A DNA stretch of 35,329 nucleotides. Origin: Muribaculaceae bacterium. Its GTDB lineage: Bacteria; Bacteroidota; Bacteroidia; Bacteroidales; Muribaculaceae. Made by a program: the position numbers and the translations under genes. The notes below the pieces were generated by a model. That model was not told the DNA's origin and ran no database searches. It saw only the letters and a program-made list of their open reading frames with translations. The stretch lies in NCBI GenBank assembly GCA_017391675.1, contig JAFOXR010000067.1:1-35329 (forward strand). Reading direction: 5' to 3'. Below are positions 16,400-23,654 of this stretch, in pieces; position 1 is the first letter of the stretch, and every line of letters starts with the position of its first letter.

Positions 16400-17278
16400 A
16401 TGAATAATATGTTTTATATAGAAGGAGAACCTGAAATTGTATCCGATACCAGAAAGATGATACTGGAGACATTTCAAGATTTGGAATTTTACGAAGACAC
16501 ACACACCTATATCCTCAACGGCTTAGAGCTTTTATCGGCATCTCATATTGCGCATCGCTTTGAGAGCCGGCCATTTGATGCCGCAGTCCAATCGGAAAGA
16601 TACGCCACAAGATATGGCAAAACACCCGAGCACTGGCAACGCGAATGGAAACTCAACAGTTTCAGAGCAGCATCGCTAGGTACAAAGACTCACGAATTCG
16701 GTGAGAGTCTTGCCTATCTGTACGCTGGACACCCCGAGTTTATTCGCCCAACAATACTGCCTCAATATTACAAGGAAGAAAATTATCTTGCACCCATTCA
16801 CACCAAAGAAGAAGCTGCCAAGAAATTTCTTGACGAACTGCCTGCCAGCTATCACCTTGTACTGAATGAAGCACGACTATATAGCGGTAAGAATCTCGAC
16901 TCCGAATTAAAACTTGACATTAAGATATGCGGAACATTCGACATGCTGTACTACTATGACGGAGAAGGCGATGAGAATAAAGCCGGATTTGTGCTTTTTG
17001 ACTATAAAACAAACAAGAAGCTATACAACGATTTCAACAGGCAATGCAACATCTATCTGAAATATCCGTTTAACACACTCTATCAGGAGGCATTCGGCGA
17101 ATATACAATTCAGCTGAACCTGTATGCCCTCATGCTAGAAGATATAGGACTTAAACTCATTGAAAGAAGCATCATATGGCTAAAAGACGACGGCACCTAT
17201 GAACGCATTCCAGTAGAAAACTACAGCAACATTATAGAAAGAAATTTAGCCAATAAAAAATTTAGGGTTTCTGACTAA
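16400..17278 (+). CDS. PD-(D/E)XK nuclease superfamily protein (RecB/Cas4-like)
   Basis: A 292-residue soluble protein. The motif set fits the RecB-like PD-(D/E)XK nucleases: KTHEF with a conserved His (98), NEARLY with Glu157, CGTFDML with Asp181, FDYKTNK with Asp201 and Lys203, and QLNLYALML (Gln238, Tyr242; QxxxY). All catalytic positions appear intact. Related single-domain nucleases occur in phages, Cas4 and as stand-alone genome-maintenance proteins, so the substrate cannot be named. It follows miaA by 29 bases with AGAAGGAGA in the gap and may share its transcript. A second ATG lies at 16409. Confidence 0.8.
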   Translation: MNNMFYIEGEPEIVSDTRKMILETFQDLEFYEDTHTYILNGLELLSASHIAHRFESRPFDAAVQSERYATRYGKTPEHWQREWKLNSFRAASLGTKTHEFGESLAYLYAGHPEFIRPTILPQYYKEENYLAPIHTKEEAAKKFLDELPASYHLVLNEARLYSGKNLDSELKLDIKICGTFDMLYYYDGEGDENKAGFVLFDYKTNKKLYNDFNRQCNIYLKYPFNTLYQEAFGEYTIQLNLYALMLEDIGLKLIERSIIWLKDDGTYERIPVENYSNIIERNLANKKFRVSD

Positions 17279-17309
17279 AATATTATTTCAAGAAAACACC
17301 TGCAAACCT

Positions 17310-18062
17310 TCATCTATATAGACTTCTATCTATATATGGAAGTTCTGATTTAAAAAGATCACTCATATATGATACATTCTCCTTAAACAAAGCTACTATT
17401 TGATTCTTTTTTAGCGTTTTATTATCTACAAATGTTACATTGGTAACACCTATAGCAACTGCAATTCTTTTTCCTGTTATAGCATTAATGTTTTCTTCAA
17501 TCAACAATCTAGTAAGACATAATCCATCTTTAACTTTAAACGCATTATGGGCACTATTTCCATACTCTAAATAATGATTCATTATATTTTCATTTAATCT
17601 CGTTAAAATAGGTCTTGAATTCCTTGAAAAATATCTACAAGCTACATCTATCAGTGACAACTTTTCATCCCTACAATAACGAGTCCTATAACGAGCCATA
17701 AAATGCATCGTATATTCTTCAATCTTTCTTGTCCATACGAAAGGATCCCCATTTCTATGACTATATGGAGTACATCCCCACTTTACAAACATACATCGAC
17801 CTTCACATGTTTCTAGAATTGAGAAAAAATCAAAAAAAGGTTTACTTATTCCGCTCTTATCTTCGACCCAAAAATATAAGATATAACGATTCCCTCTTTG
17901 CGGTACTGAATACTCAATCGTTTTATAGTATGGGAATTTATTACATTTTCTCAGTTCTCTAATAACTTTTGCTTTTAACTGAGAACATTTTATTGTAATC
18001 TTATTCAAATCTTTAAAATAAGACTCATACTTTTCGTAATATGTCATCGTGGAAACAACCAT
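17310..18062 (-). CDS. unknown protein of AT-rich island
   Basis: I do not recognise this protein of about 250 residues. It is basic, rich in Lys, Arg, Tyr and Phe, with no signal peptide or membrane segment. Visible blocks are FVKWGCTPYSHRNGDPFVW, HFMARYRTRYCRDEKLSL and AVAIGVTNVTFVDNKTLKKNQ. The frame is open to a TTG at 18071; I chose the ATG at 18062, and another ATG lies at 18047. It starts 15 bases after the XRE regulator gene on the same strand and is probably co-transcribed with it. Base composition is visibly more AT-rich than the miaA or suf genes, suggesting acquisition by transfer. The pair could be a regulator plus effector, but that is inference. Confidence 0.7.
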   Translation of the reverse strand: MVVSTMTYYEKYESYFKDLNKITIKCSQLKAKVIRELRKCNKFPYYKTIEYSVPQRGNRYILYFWVEDKSGISKPFFDFFSILETCEGRCMFVKWGCTPYSHRNGDPFVWTRKIEEYTMHFMARYRTRYCRDEKLSLIDVACRYFSRNSRPILTRLNENIMNHYLEYGNSAHNAFKVKDGLCLTRLLIEENINAITGKRIAVAIGVTNVTFVDNKTLKKNQIVALFKENVSYMSDLFKSELPYIDRSLYR

Positions 18063-18077
18063 ATTATTCAATATTTG

Positions 18078-18686
18078 TTATTTGCGATTTATATAATCAA
18101 AAGCCAATTTCAAAGTCTTGTACCATTCTTCATAGGACTTTATATCGATCTTAATATTGATCGTTTTTAAGCCTTTTAATCTATTCGTTATAACTTCAAA
18201 TTCCACCCCTTGTTCTGCTATTGTATCTATATGAATTATTTTATCATTATACTTTTCACTCAATTTTTCTCTATAAGTTACACCTTTCGTAAAAGAGATA
18301 TTCGCTGAATATAGTAAATATTCAGGCACAGGAACATCAAACTCTTTTTCCCCATATATTATGATAGTTGATTTACCCAATTTTTTCAAACAGTCAGGTA
18401 CATACTCATGAAAGTTTGATAAAGCAATTCTATTTTCCCTATCTTCTTCTGTTTCATTCACTTCATCTGCTAAATTCATATCTTCAGCAATTTCTTTAAA
18501 AAAGTTCCTATTCAAAACCTTACATATTTTTTGCAACAGAGAAATGTCTATACTATTCCTAGAAAAAATATTATATACATTTGTTCGGGTACAACATATC
18601 ATTTCCGCAAAAGCCTGTACTGAAATCTGTTGTCTACATACTTCAAACTGTATCAGTTTACCAATTGTTTCATTTTTTCTGTTCAT
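18078..18686 (-). CDS. XRE-family helix-turn-helix regulator
   Basis: A predicted cytoplasmic DNA-binding protein of 202 residues. The N-terminal 65 residues form an HTH_XRE-type domain (IGKLIQFEVCRQQISVQAF.., then CTRTNVYNIFSRNSIDISLLQKI). The C-terminal part, about 110 residues, has no recognised domain and contains KSTIIIYGEKEFDVPVPEYL. The frame extends upstream to ATGs at 18710 and 18740, but the minus-strand -7 box TATTTTTG at 18721-18714 lies between them, so the ATG at 18686 is the best start. It precedes the unknown gene at 17310-18062 and is divergent from the membrane-protein gene at 18842. AT-rich like its neighbours. Confidence 0.85.
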   Translation of the reverse strand: MNRKNETIGKLIQFEVCRQQISVQAFAEMICCTRTNVYNIFSRNSIDISLLQKICKVLNRNFFKEIAEDMNLADEVNETEEDRENRIALSNFHEYVPDCLKKLGKSTIIIYGEKEFDVPVPEYLLYSANISFTKGVTYREKLSEKYNDKIIHIDTIAEQGVEFEVITNRLKGLKTINIKIDIKSYEEWYKTLKLAFDYINRK

Positions 18687-18713
18687 ATTTCTAATTTTAT
18701 TTAATTTCATCAA

Positions 18714-18721
18714 CAAAAATA
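18714..18721 (-). promoter_or_regulatory. -7 box of the XRE regulator gene
   Basis: On the minus strand TATTTTTG fits TAnnTTTG and would start transcription about 20 bases before the ATG at 18686. No clear -33 TTTG is seen. Confidence 0.45.
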
Positions 18722-18785
18722 GTGTATATCGTTTTCTCATCGATTAAATATGTGTACAAAAAAATTTTACATTTTAATACTACTA

Positions 18786-18816
18786 TTTGAAAAATTGTTT
18801 ATAATCATTTACTTTG
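18786..18816 (+). promoter_or_regulatory. promoter of the island membrane protein
   Basis: TTTG at 18786-18789 and TTACTTTG at 18809-18816, one base off TAnnTTTG, with a 19-nt spacer. The ATG is 26 bases downstream. Confidence 0.5.
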
Positions 18817-18841
18817 CAATAAAATATAAAATCAAATATTT

Positions 18842-19474
18842 ATGAAAACCTCTATTTCAAACACCTCAAAAAAGATTTCAATACTTTTTATTAATTTTTT
18901 CGTCATTTTCGCTGTTTCTGCTATAAACAATGACATTACAATGGTATCTTATGAACAATCATGGCTTGATTCTGAAGGGACTATTGCCCTAAAGAACAAT
19001 ACCAACAAGGAAATACATAATGTTGTATTCCAAATAACATATTTGGACATGAAAGATACCGAACTTGATTATCAAATTTTCAATAAAAATATCTCTATTG
19101 CTCCTGGAAAGACTAAAAAGCTTGATATTACCGCATATGAGCACAATAGACAATATCACTATTATAAGACAAAAGATAATTGCGGGAACCCTACATTTAA
19201 AATAAAGTTTTTACTGAAAGATTATAATGTTAAATCTCCACAAAACGATGAAACTACAGAATCTAGCTTCCCATTCATAGTACCTATTATATCGATTATT
19301 CTTTTTATTGTTTTTATTAGTATTTGTGTTGGTATATATGTACTAGTTGCAATAATGGCTAAAAAACGAAAACGAAACGCAGCTCTTTGGGTAGTACTAA
19401 GCATGGTTGCCTCACCGTTTTTAATCATAATTATATTATTATGCATTGGAACAGAAGACAAAGAAGAGTACTAA
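18842..19474 (+). CDS. membrane protein with FxLYD-like extracytoplasmic domain
   Basis: A 210-residue protein. The N-terminus has an uncleaved or cleaved hydrophobic segment (ILFINFFVIFAVSA). Residues about 35-130 form a beta-rich extracytoplasmic domain, with ALKNNTNKEIHNVVFQITYLD resembling FxLYD-type domains. Two hydrophobic segments follow (FPFIVPIISIILFIVFISI and a second near the C-terminus) separated by a basic KKRKRN stretch, and the tail is acidic. Function unknown. It is AT-rich and lies between the divergent XRE regulator and the tRNA-Ser locus. Confidence 0.75.
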   Translation: MKTSISNTSKKISILFINFFVIFAVSAINNDITMVSYEQSWLDSEGTIALKNNTNKEIHNVVFQITYLDMKDTELDYQIFNKNISIAPGKTKKLDITAYEHNRQYHYYKTKDNCGNPTFKIKFLLKDYNVKSPQNDETTESSFPFIVPIISIILFIVFISICVGIYVLVAIMAKKRKRNAALWVVLSMVASPFLIIIILLCIGTEDKEEY

Positions 19475-19535
19475 TTCTCTTATCTGAACAAGAGTTAGGA
19501 GGTCGCTTAAAAATTAGCGTAGAATTCTAATAGAA

Positions 19536-19554
19536 TGCGGAGTGAGGGGGATTC
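19536..19554. repeat. direct repeat copy 1 of tRNA-Ser 3' end
   Basis: TGCGGAGTGAGGGGGATTC, identical to 19615-19633. On the minus strand it copies part of the T-loop, the T-stem 3' arm, the acceptor 3' arm and the discriminator of tRNA-Ser. Such duplications are typical attachment-site remnants of integrative elements that use tRNA 3' ends. Confidence 0.75.
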
Positions 19555-19614
19555 TTTCCGAGAAAGCGGCAAGCCGATAACGAACCTCTGGGTTCTCATC
19601 CAATGCTCCCTCCT

Positions 19615-19633
19615 TGCGGAGTGAGGGGGATTC
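19615..19633. repeat. direct repeat copy 2, within the tRNA-Ser 3' end
   Basis: The second copy of the 19-bp repeat, inside and just past the tRNA-Ser gene. Only 60 bases lie between the copies, so no gene-carrying element remains between them. Confidence 0.75.
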
Positions 19634-19704
19634 GAACCCCCGATGCGCTTTTGACGCATACACGCTTTCCAGGCGTGCCTCTTCAGCCACTCGAGCATCA
19701 CTCC
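19617..19704 (-). tRNA. tRNA-Ser (GGA)
   Basis: An 88-nt cloverleaf on the minus strand with the long variable arm of class II tRNAs. Acceptor GGAGTGA pairs with TCACTCC, discriminator G. Anticodon stem CACGC/GCGTG closes loop CTGGAAA (anticodon GGA). Variable arm TATGCGTCAAAAGCGCATC, then T-arm GGGGG-TTCGAAT-CCCCC. CCA is not encoded. Confidence 0.97.
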
Positions 19705-19717
19705 ATTAAAACGGTTG

Positions 19718-19725
19718 CAAAGATA
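19718..19725 (-). promoter_or_regulatory. -7 box of tRNA-Ser
   Basis: On the minus strand TATCTTTG matches TAnnTTTG, 13 bases before the tRNA 5' end. No TTTG at the -33 distance. Confidence 0.5.
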
Positions 19726-19832
19726 CTATATTTTTTCTTTGTGACCGACATTGGTTCTGAATATTTTTAATAACCTCTTATTCTTCGAGACTTTAGTTTT
19801 TTATTGTTGAGTATCGTAAAATTCCAGGAAAC

Positions 19833-20582
19833 CTATCTTACCTTTCCTGTTCCATGGCATTGATGACAACGACCTGTGCCGTGACAAATTCCACATGTAT
19901 GAATGTGTGTACTCTTAACGGTGTTTACAACTCTTTTACCCGTTCCACCACAACTATTGCATCGTCCTGTTCCATTACATATAGGACATTTATAAGAAGT
20001 CGCAGGATTTTGATAATTATGATTCCCTCCTGTTGAGCCACCTGAATAATCAAAAGTCGGTCCTGTTAAACTTGGATCTACCGATGTTTTATCTATCAGC
20101 AAACCTGACGACGATTGATTTATTGGTTGTGCACCCTCCATCACAAAAGATATCCATGGTACATTCGAAACATCTCCAATATAACTTCCCAATGTTTTAT
20201 CATATACAAGTATTCGAGCATTGTATTCATTCTTGCCAGGCAAAGGATTAAGCATATCATTAAAAATAGCTATGAACTGGCCTGAACCATTCCAATATGT
20301 CGATAGACTTTCATTATCAGCACGATATACAGGTCCATCAGCCTTCATATTCTTACCATCTCTATAATAATGCGGCACCCCCTTTGCTCTATCTATAAAT
20401 AAAACAGGAATAAGTTCATGCCCACGCGCATTTGTACAGGACAATGTATAAGTGGCTTTGAGTGCTTTTCTCCCATTAAAATCAACATTATAATGAAGCT
20501 TAACATTATCAGCTGACGCAGATTGCGCTTTAACTGTGAAAGTGAAGAAAGAAACGATTATTAGAAATAATATTTTTTTCAT
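19833..20582 (-). CDS. secreted protein with DnaJ-like CxxCxGxG motifs
   Basis: A 249-residue protein. The signal peptide (MKKILFLIIVSFFTFTVKAQ) directs it out of the cytoplasm. The middle 20-190 is a beta-rich domain of unknown family. The C-terminal 60 residues contain four DnaJ-type zinc-finger motifs: CPICNGTG, CNSCGGTG, CGICHGTG and CHQCHGTG. In DnaJ these bind two zinc ions and help recognise unfolded protein, but no J domain is present, and their use in an exported protein is unusual. It stands between tatD and tRNA-Ser. I saw no clear promoter. Role unknown. Confidence 0.8.
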   Translation of the reverse strand: MKKILFLIIVSFFTFTVKAQSASADNVKLHYNVDFNGRKALKATYTLSCTNARGHELIPVLFIDRAKGVPHYYRDGKNMKADGPVYRADNESLSTYWNGSGQFIAIFNDMLNPLPGKNEYNARILVYDKTLGSYIGDVSNVPWISFVMEGAQPINQSSSGLLIDKTSVDPSLTGPTFDYSGGSTGGNHNYQNPATSYKCPICNGTGRCNSCGGTGKRVVNTVKSTHIHTCGICHGTGRCHQCHGTGKVR

Positions 20583-20671
20583 GACACTAAAGGCTTAAGT
20601 GGAACTCTTTTTTAATCAATCGACTTATTGCATATAAGAACTTTCCGGTTGCTTATCTTTTCACAAATTAT

Positions 20672-21436
20672 TCAGATATTAAATAATGCATGTGCATTTA
20701 AATCGGTAATTTGAGAACACTCGTTTTCACTCACTCCTATATGCGATGCCACACACCGGCAGATATGCGGTATATTTGCACTCTCATTGCGTTTTCCACG
20801 ATTTGGAACGGGAGCCAAATAAGGAGAATCGGTTTCCAGCAAAATTCTTTCAATACCAATTTCTGGCAGCACCATAGGGATTTGAGATTTCTTGAATGTA
20901 ACAATTCCGTTTATACCGAAATAGAAATCACCATATTCTCTAATACGCTTCACTTCCTCAATGGTACCAGTAAAGCTATGAAACACACCGCGTGGGAGTT
21001 CGCCAGAGAAACTTCTAAACACTTCCAGTATAGTATCCAGCCCCTCGCGGCAATGCAGGATTACAGGCAAATTCATTTCCGATGCCCAATGCAGCTGAAT
21101 ATCGAGTGCCTGCATCTGTTCTGCTCTGTAAGTTTTATCCCAATACAGATCAATTCCTATTTCCCCGACAGCAACATACTTATGCTGCGCGAAATGCTGT
21201 TCCACTTCGGCCAGTGATTCTCGGAAATCGGCATTGACTTCGGTGGGATGGAAACCCATAGCTACCGAAGTGGCTTCGGGGAACATTTCATGCAAGTTAT
21301 GCATAGGACCGATCGTAGACAAATCCACATTGGGAAGAATCATGTGCTTCACGCCACTGTCAAGCGCACGGTTCACCGCATCGGCCCGATCCTCGTCAAA
21401 CTCCTCCAGGTACAAATGAGTATGCGTGTCTACCAT
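20672..21436 (-). CDS. TatD family metal-dependent hydrolase
   Basis: Cytoplasmic metal-dependent hydrolase, TatD/YcfH type, associated with DNase and 3'-5' exonuclease activity in characterised members. The 254 residues form the expected TIM barrel with metal ligands in MVDTHTHLYLEEF (HxH), AVGEIGIDLYWDK (Glu), PVILHCREG (His), GVFHSFTG (His) and LLETDSPYLAP (Asp). It starts 2 bases after the polyprenyl synthase stop, so the two are co-transcribed and probably translationally coupled. Confidence 0.94.
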   Translation of the reverse strand: MVDTHTHLYLEEFDEDRADAVNRALDSGVKHMILPNVDLSTIGPMHNLHEMFPEATSVAMGFHPTEVNADFRESLAEVEQHFAQHKYVAVGEIGIDLYWDKTYRAEQMQALDIQLHWASEMNLPVILHCREGLDTILEVFRSFSGELPRGVFHSFTGTIEEVKRIREYGDFYFGINGIVTFKKSQIPMVLPEIGIERILLETDSPYLAPVPNRGKRNESANIPHICRCVASHIGVSENECSQITDLNAHALFNI

Positions 21437-21438
21437 GA

Positions 21439-22413
21439 TTATTTATTTCTCTTCATAAGATAATCGGCAAACGCTCTGAATGCCTGCTTACCTTCTTCTG
21501 ACATGTTTATTGCCTCAAGCGTTGCCAAAGCCTCTTTGCTGTACTGCTCAATACGCTCCTCAGCAAGAGCCTTTACTCCTACTCTTGTATAAATATCGGT
21601 AACTGCAGCAATCTTCTCGGCCTTATCGGGCGATACGGCATTTATCCACTGCAACAGTTCGGCATGGTCATCACCGCTTGACATTTCTATAGCTTTAATA
21701 AGCATGAATGTCTTCTTGTTATTCATGATATCTCCACCTATTGCCTTGCCAAAAGTCTTTTCATCGCCATAAACATCGAGCAAATCGTCTTGAAGCTGGA
21801 ACGCCAGTCCAATCAATTCGCCGAATCGATAAATCAATGCAGCATCACTTTCTTCGGCTCCAGCCACTATTGCGCCCATCTTGCATGCACAGCCTAGAAG
21901 TACCGAAGTCTTCAAGCGTATCATATTCAAGTACTCTTCTTCCTTTACATCCGTACGCTCCTCAAACTCCATGTCATACTGTTGTCCTTCATAGATTTCC
22001 ATAGCTGTAGCATTATAGAGATTCATCGCAGCAGGCATAACCGCTGCCGGAGCTTTAGCGATGTACTGTGCCGACATAGTGAGCATAGCATCTCCCGACA
22101 GGATTGCTGTGTTCTCATTCCACTTCACATGCACCGTAGGCTTGCCTCGACGGATATCCGCCTTATCCATGACATCGTCGTGAAGCAGAGTAAAATTGTG
22201 GAACAGTTCTAGTCCTATTGCCGGGGCAACCGAATCGGCTACATTTCCGCCAAAGGCATCACACGCCATAAGCACCAATGACGGACGAACACGCTTTCCG
22301 CCCAAGCTCATGGTATATTCAATAGGTTCGTATAATCCAGCAGGCTGCAATGGATATTCAATAGCAGCTACCGCATCGTTCACTTGTCCTAAATACTCAT
22401 TGAAAGACAACAT
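21439..22413 (-). CDS. polyprenyl diphosphate synthase (IspA/GGPPS type)
   Basis: Condenses isopentenyl diphosphate with allylic diphosphates to make farnesyl or longer isoprenoid diphosphates. The 324 residues show the first aspartate-rich motif LLHDDVMDKADIRRGKPTVH (short-chain DDxxD, Asp79/80/83), GDAMLTM, and the second motif FQLQDDLLDVYGD, with GGK RVRP-type GGKRVRPSL near residue 39. Exact product chain length cannot be read safely. It sits third in a minus-strand operon, after two lipoprotein genes and before tatD. Confidence 0.94.
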   Translation of the reverse strand: MLSFNEYLGQVNDAVAAIEYPLQPAGLYEPIEYTMSLGGKRVRPSLVLMACDAFGGNVADSVAPAIGLELFHNFTLLHDDVMDKADIRRGKPTVHVKWNENTAILSGDAMLTMSAQYIAKAPAAVMPAAMNLYNATAMEIYEGQQYDMEFEERTDVKEEEYLNMIRLKTSVLLGCACKMGAIVAGAEESDAALIYRFGELIGLAFQLQDDLLDVYGDEKTFGKAIGGDIMNNKKTFMLIKAIEMSSGDDHAELLQWINAVSPDKAEKIAAVTDIYTRVGVKALAEERIEQYSKEALATLEAINMSEEGKQAFRAFADYLMKRNK

Positions 22414-22430
22414 ATCTATATCTGTTTTTA

Positions 22431-22973
22431 TTATTTTCTATTATAATATTCTTCAAATTGCGTCCATTCTTCAGCCGAATAAATAAGTTTCAGCTGTCTA
22501 AGCTGTTCAGCAAAAAGTGCTGTATCCGTTTTCCCGCGCATAAGGTCGATACGCAATGCAGTACCCATCTGTTTTGGTGTAGCTATTCTTATATACAGTC
22601 TCATTCGGCGCTCAATAGGCAAACCATCTATATAGCTTTGCACACCTTCGGCAAAGCGTTTGCCGTAGCCGCCCCCTCTTTGCTGCGCATAAACCGACCG
22701 CAATAACGATACACGCCTATTGAGTTGCACAGCATCTATCACTGTATCACTCTCCAGGACTTCAACAGTGACTTTACCAAAATCACGCCCGAAAATCTCG
22801 GGAGTTATCAGCGTATCCAATGACGAAACAGCCTGAGCTATGCCAACCGAATCCATCACCTGTGATTTGATAATGCGAGCACTCACAGCACTTCCATCGT
22901 TTTCTAGCCTTGCGCTGCAAGCCATAAGTGCTACCGCAGAAAGGACTGCCATATAGAATAACAGGTTTCTCAT
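22431..22973 (-). CDS. lipoprotein of unknown function, 180 aa
   Basis: The N-terminus MRNLLFYMAVLSAVALMACS is a lipoprotein signal (LMAC lipobox). The remaining 160 residues are soluble and mostly helical, with no known motif; the C-terminal half contains repeated RxLxxRxxxx-like basic stretches. It begins 3 bases after the stop of the 101-aa lipoprotein gene and ends 17 bases before the polyprenyl synthase start. Confidence 0.8.
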   Translation of the reverse strand: MRNLLFYMAVLSAVALMACSARLENDGSAVSARIIKSQVMDSVGIAQAVSSLDTLITPEIFGRDFGKVTVEVLESDTVIDAVQLNRRVSLLRSVYAQQRGGGYGKRFAEGVQSYIDGLPIERRMRLYIRIATPKQMGTALRIDLMRGKTDTALFAEQLRQLKLIYSAEEWTQFEEYYNRK

Positions 22974-22976
22974 AAA

Positions 22977-23282
22977 CTATTCAAACAGTTCTTTTGCCAA
23001 CAATTCATCGTGCATGACCAAATACTCACGGAAAGCGGCATCAAAAGCCTGTGCAGCCACAGTATCACCCATAAGCAGATATTCGCTCTGCACAGCCTTA
23101 GCCTCTAGTATCATCTGCTCCATTTTTATCGGATTATTGTGATCGGTTGCAACCAAGGCCTTAGCCGCTGCAACGGCACGCTCTCCTGCCACTTCCCTAT
23201 AATCGGGGTTTGATTTACAGGCACTCACCAGCAGGAGCAACAGCAAAACAGGCAGGCATAAATTTATCTTATTCTTAATCAT
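22977..23282 (-). CDS. small lipoprotein of unknown function, 101 aa
   Basis: A signal of leucines (LPVLLLLLLVSACKS) ends in a lipobox Cys. The rest, about 75 residues, looks helical and acidic. It is the first gene of the run with the 180-aa lipoprotein, polyprenyl synthase and tatD genes. A -7 box lies only 5 bases before its ATG, so the message may be leaderless; alternatively it is read from the RNA unit upstream at 23394. Confidence 0.8.
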   Translation of the reverse strand: MIKNKINLCLPVLLLLLLVSACKSNPDYREVAGERAVAAAKALVATDHNNPIKMEQMILEAKAVQSEYLLMGDTVAAQAFDAAFREYLVMHDELLAKELFE

Positions 23283-23286
23283 ATCA

Positions 23287-23294
23287 CAAAATTA
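23287..23294 (-). promoter_or_regulatory. -7 box directly before the lipoprotein operon
   Basis: On the minus strand TAATTTTG matches TAnnTTTG, 4 bases ahead of the 101-aa lipoprotein ATG, implying an almost leaderless message. No TTTG at the usual -33 distance. Confidence 0.35.
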
Positions 23295-23325
23295 CAAGAA
23301 ATATCGGCAATTATGAATTTTACAC

Positions 23326-23358
23326 AAAAAAAGTGCAGATGTTTCACAACACCTGCAC
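23326..23358 (-). terminator. terminator of small RNA unit 2
   Basis: On the minus strand GTGCAGGTGTT (23358-23348) pairs with AACATCTGCAC (23343-23333), 11 bp with one G-T wobble, loop GTGA, then seven T (23332-23326). The wobble makes it better on the minus strand than on the plus strand, fixing its direction. Confidence 0.85.
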
Positions 23359-23394
23359 ACAAAAAACCTTAAAAATCTAATCCTATGAAAAAAC
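23326..23394 (-). ncRNA. candidate ~70-nt small RNA or leader, family member 2
   Basis: The minus-strand counterpart of the unit at 6360-6432. After a -7 box (23407-23400) come 7 nt, TTTTTCATAGGATTA (23392-23378), TTAAGGTT (23372-23365), and a terminator hairpin ending in seven T at 23326. The box-to-block distance equals that of member 1, while the hairpin sequence differs. It lies 43 bases upstream of the lipoprotein operon on the same strand, so it may be an attenuator leader or an independent RNA. No credible ORF overlaps it. Confidence 0.65.
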
Positions 23395-23399
23395 TTGTC

Positions 23400-23407
23400 C
23401 AAAAGTA
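23400..23407 (-). promoter_or_regulatory. -7 box of small RNA unit 2
   Basis: On the minus strand TACTTTTG matches TAnnTTTG. The -33 region does not contain a clear TTTG. Confidence 0.5.
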
Positions 23408-23444
23408 CTATTCTATCCTTAATTGCAGTCGCTATTTGTTCTAA

Positions 23445-23468
23445 AAAAATGTTAGCATTAACATTTTT
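23445..23468. repeat. perfect inverted repeat upstream of small RNA unit 2
   Basis: AAAAATGTTA (23445-23454) and TAACATTTTT (23459-23468) are perfectly complementary around GCAT. It lies about 40 bases upstream of the unit 2 -7 box and could be an operator or a weak bidirectional terminator. The rest of the gap up to rnz (23469-23654) shows only AT-rich DNA. Confidence 0.5.
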
Positions 23469-23654
23469 AAGCAAGCTCATCGCCTTGCCACAGCTACTGC
23501 AAGTATATTTTACCAATATTTCGTCTTTTTATCTATATAACAATCATCTGCAAGAAATTCCTGCGGGTAATTTAGATTTTATATTTATTTCACAATACTT
23601 TCCCATTTTGCCTTTTATTACTATCTTTATGCGACATTGTCAATAACGCTATTT

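Noticed and set aside
17322-17343. Inverted repeat TATATAGA / TCTATATA near the island's left end
   Set aside because: Short, AT-only and inside the 3' end of the unknown minus-strand gene; not convincing as a terminator or attachment site.
19507-19701. Minus-strand ORF of 64 codons
   Set aside because: It covers the tRNA-Ser gene and its duplicated 3' end, so it is not a protein gene.
17310-19704. Complete integrative element or prophage
   Set aside because: No integrase, relaxase, transposase or phage structural gene is present, and no second attachment site was found at the left border; only an attachment-like scar by the tRNA remains.
23292-23516. Minus-strand ORF of 74 codons with CxxC motifs
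   Set aside because: It runs through the -7 box, small RNA unit 2 and its terminator, and the second half is an arbitrary translation of the hairpin.
23395-23646. Plus-strand ORF of 83 codons upstream of rnz
   Set aside because: It starts with TTG inside small RNA unit 2, is AT-rich, and shows no domain or conserved start.
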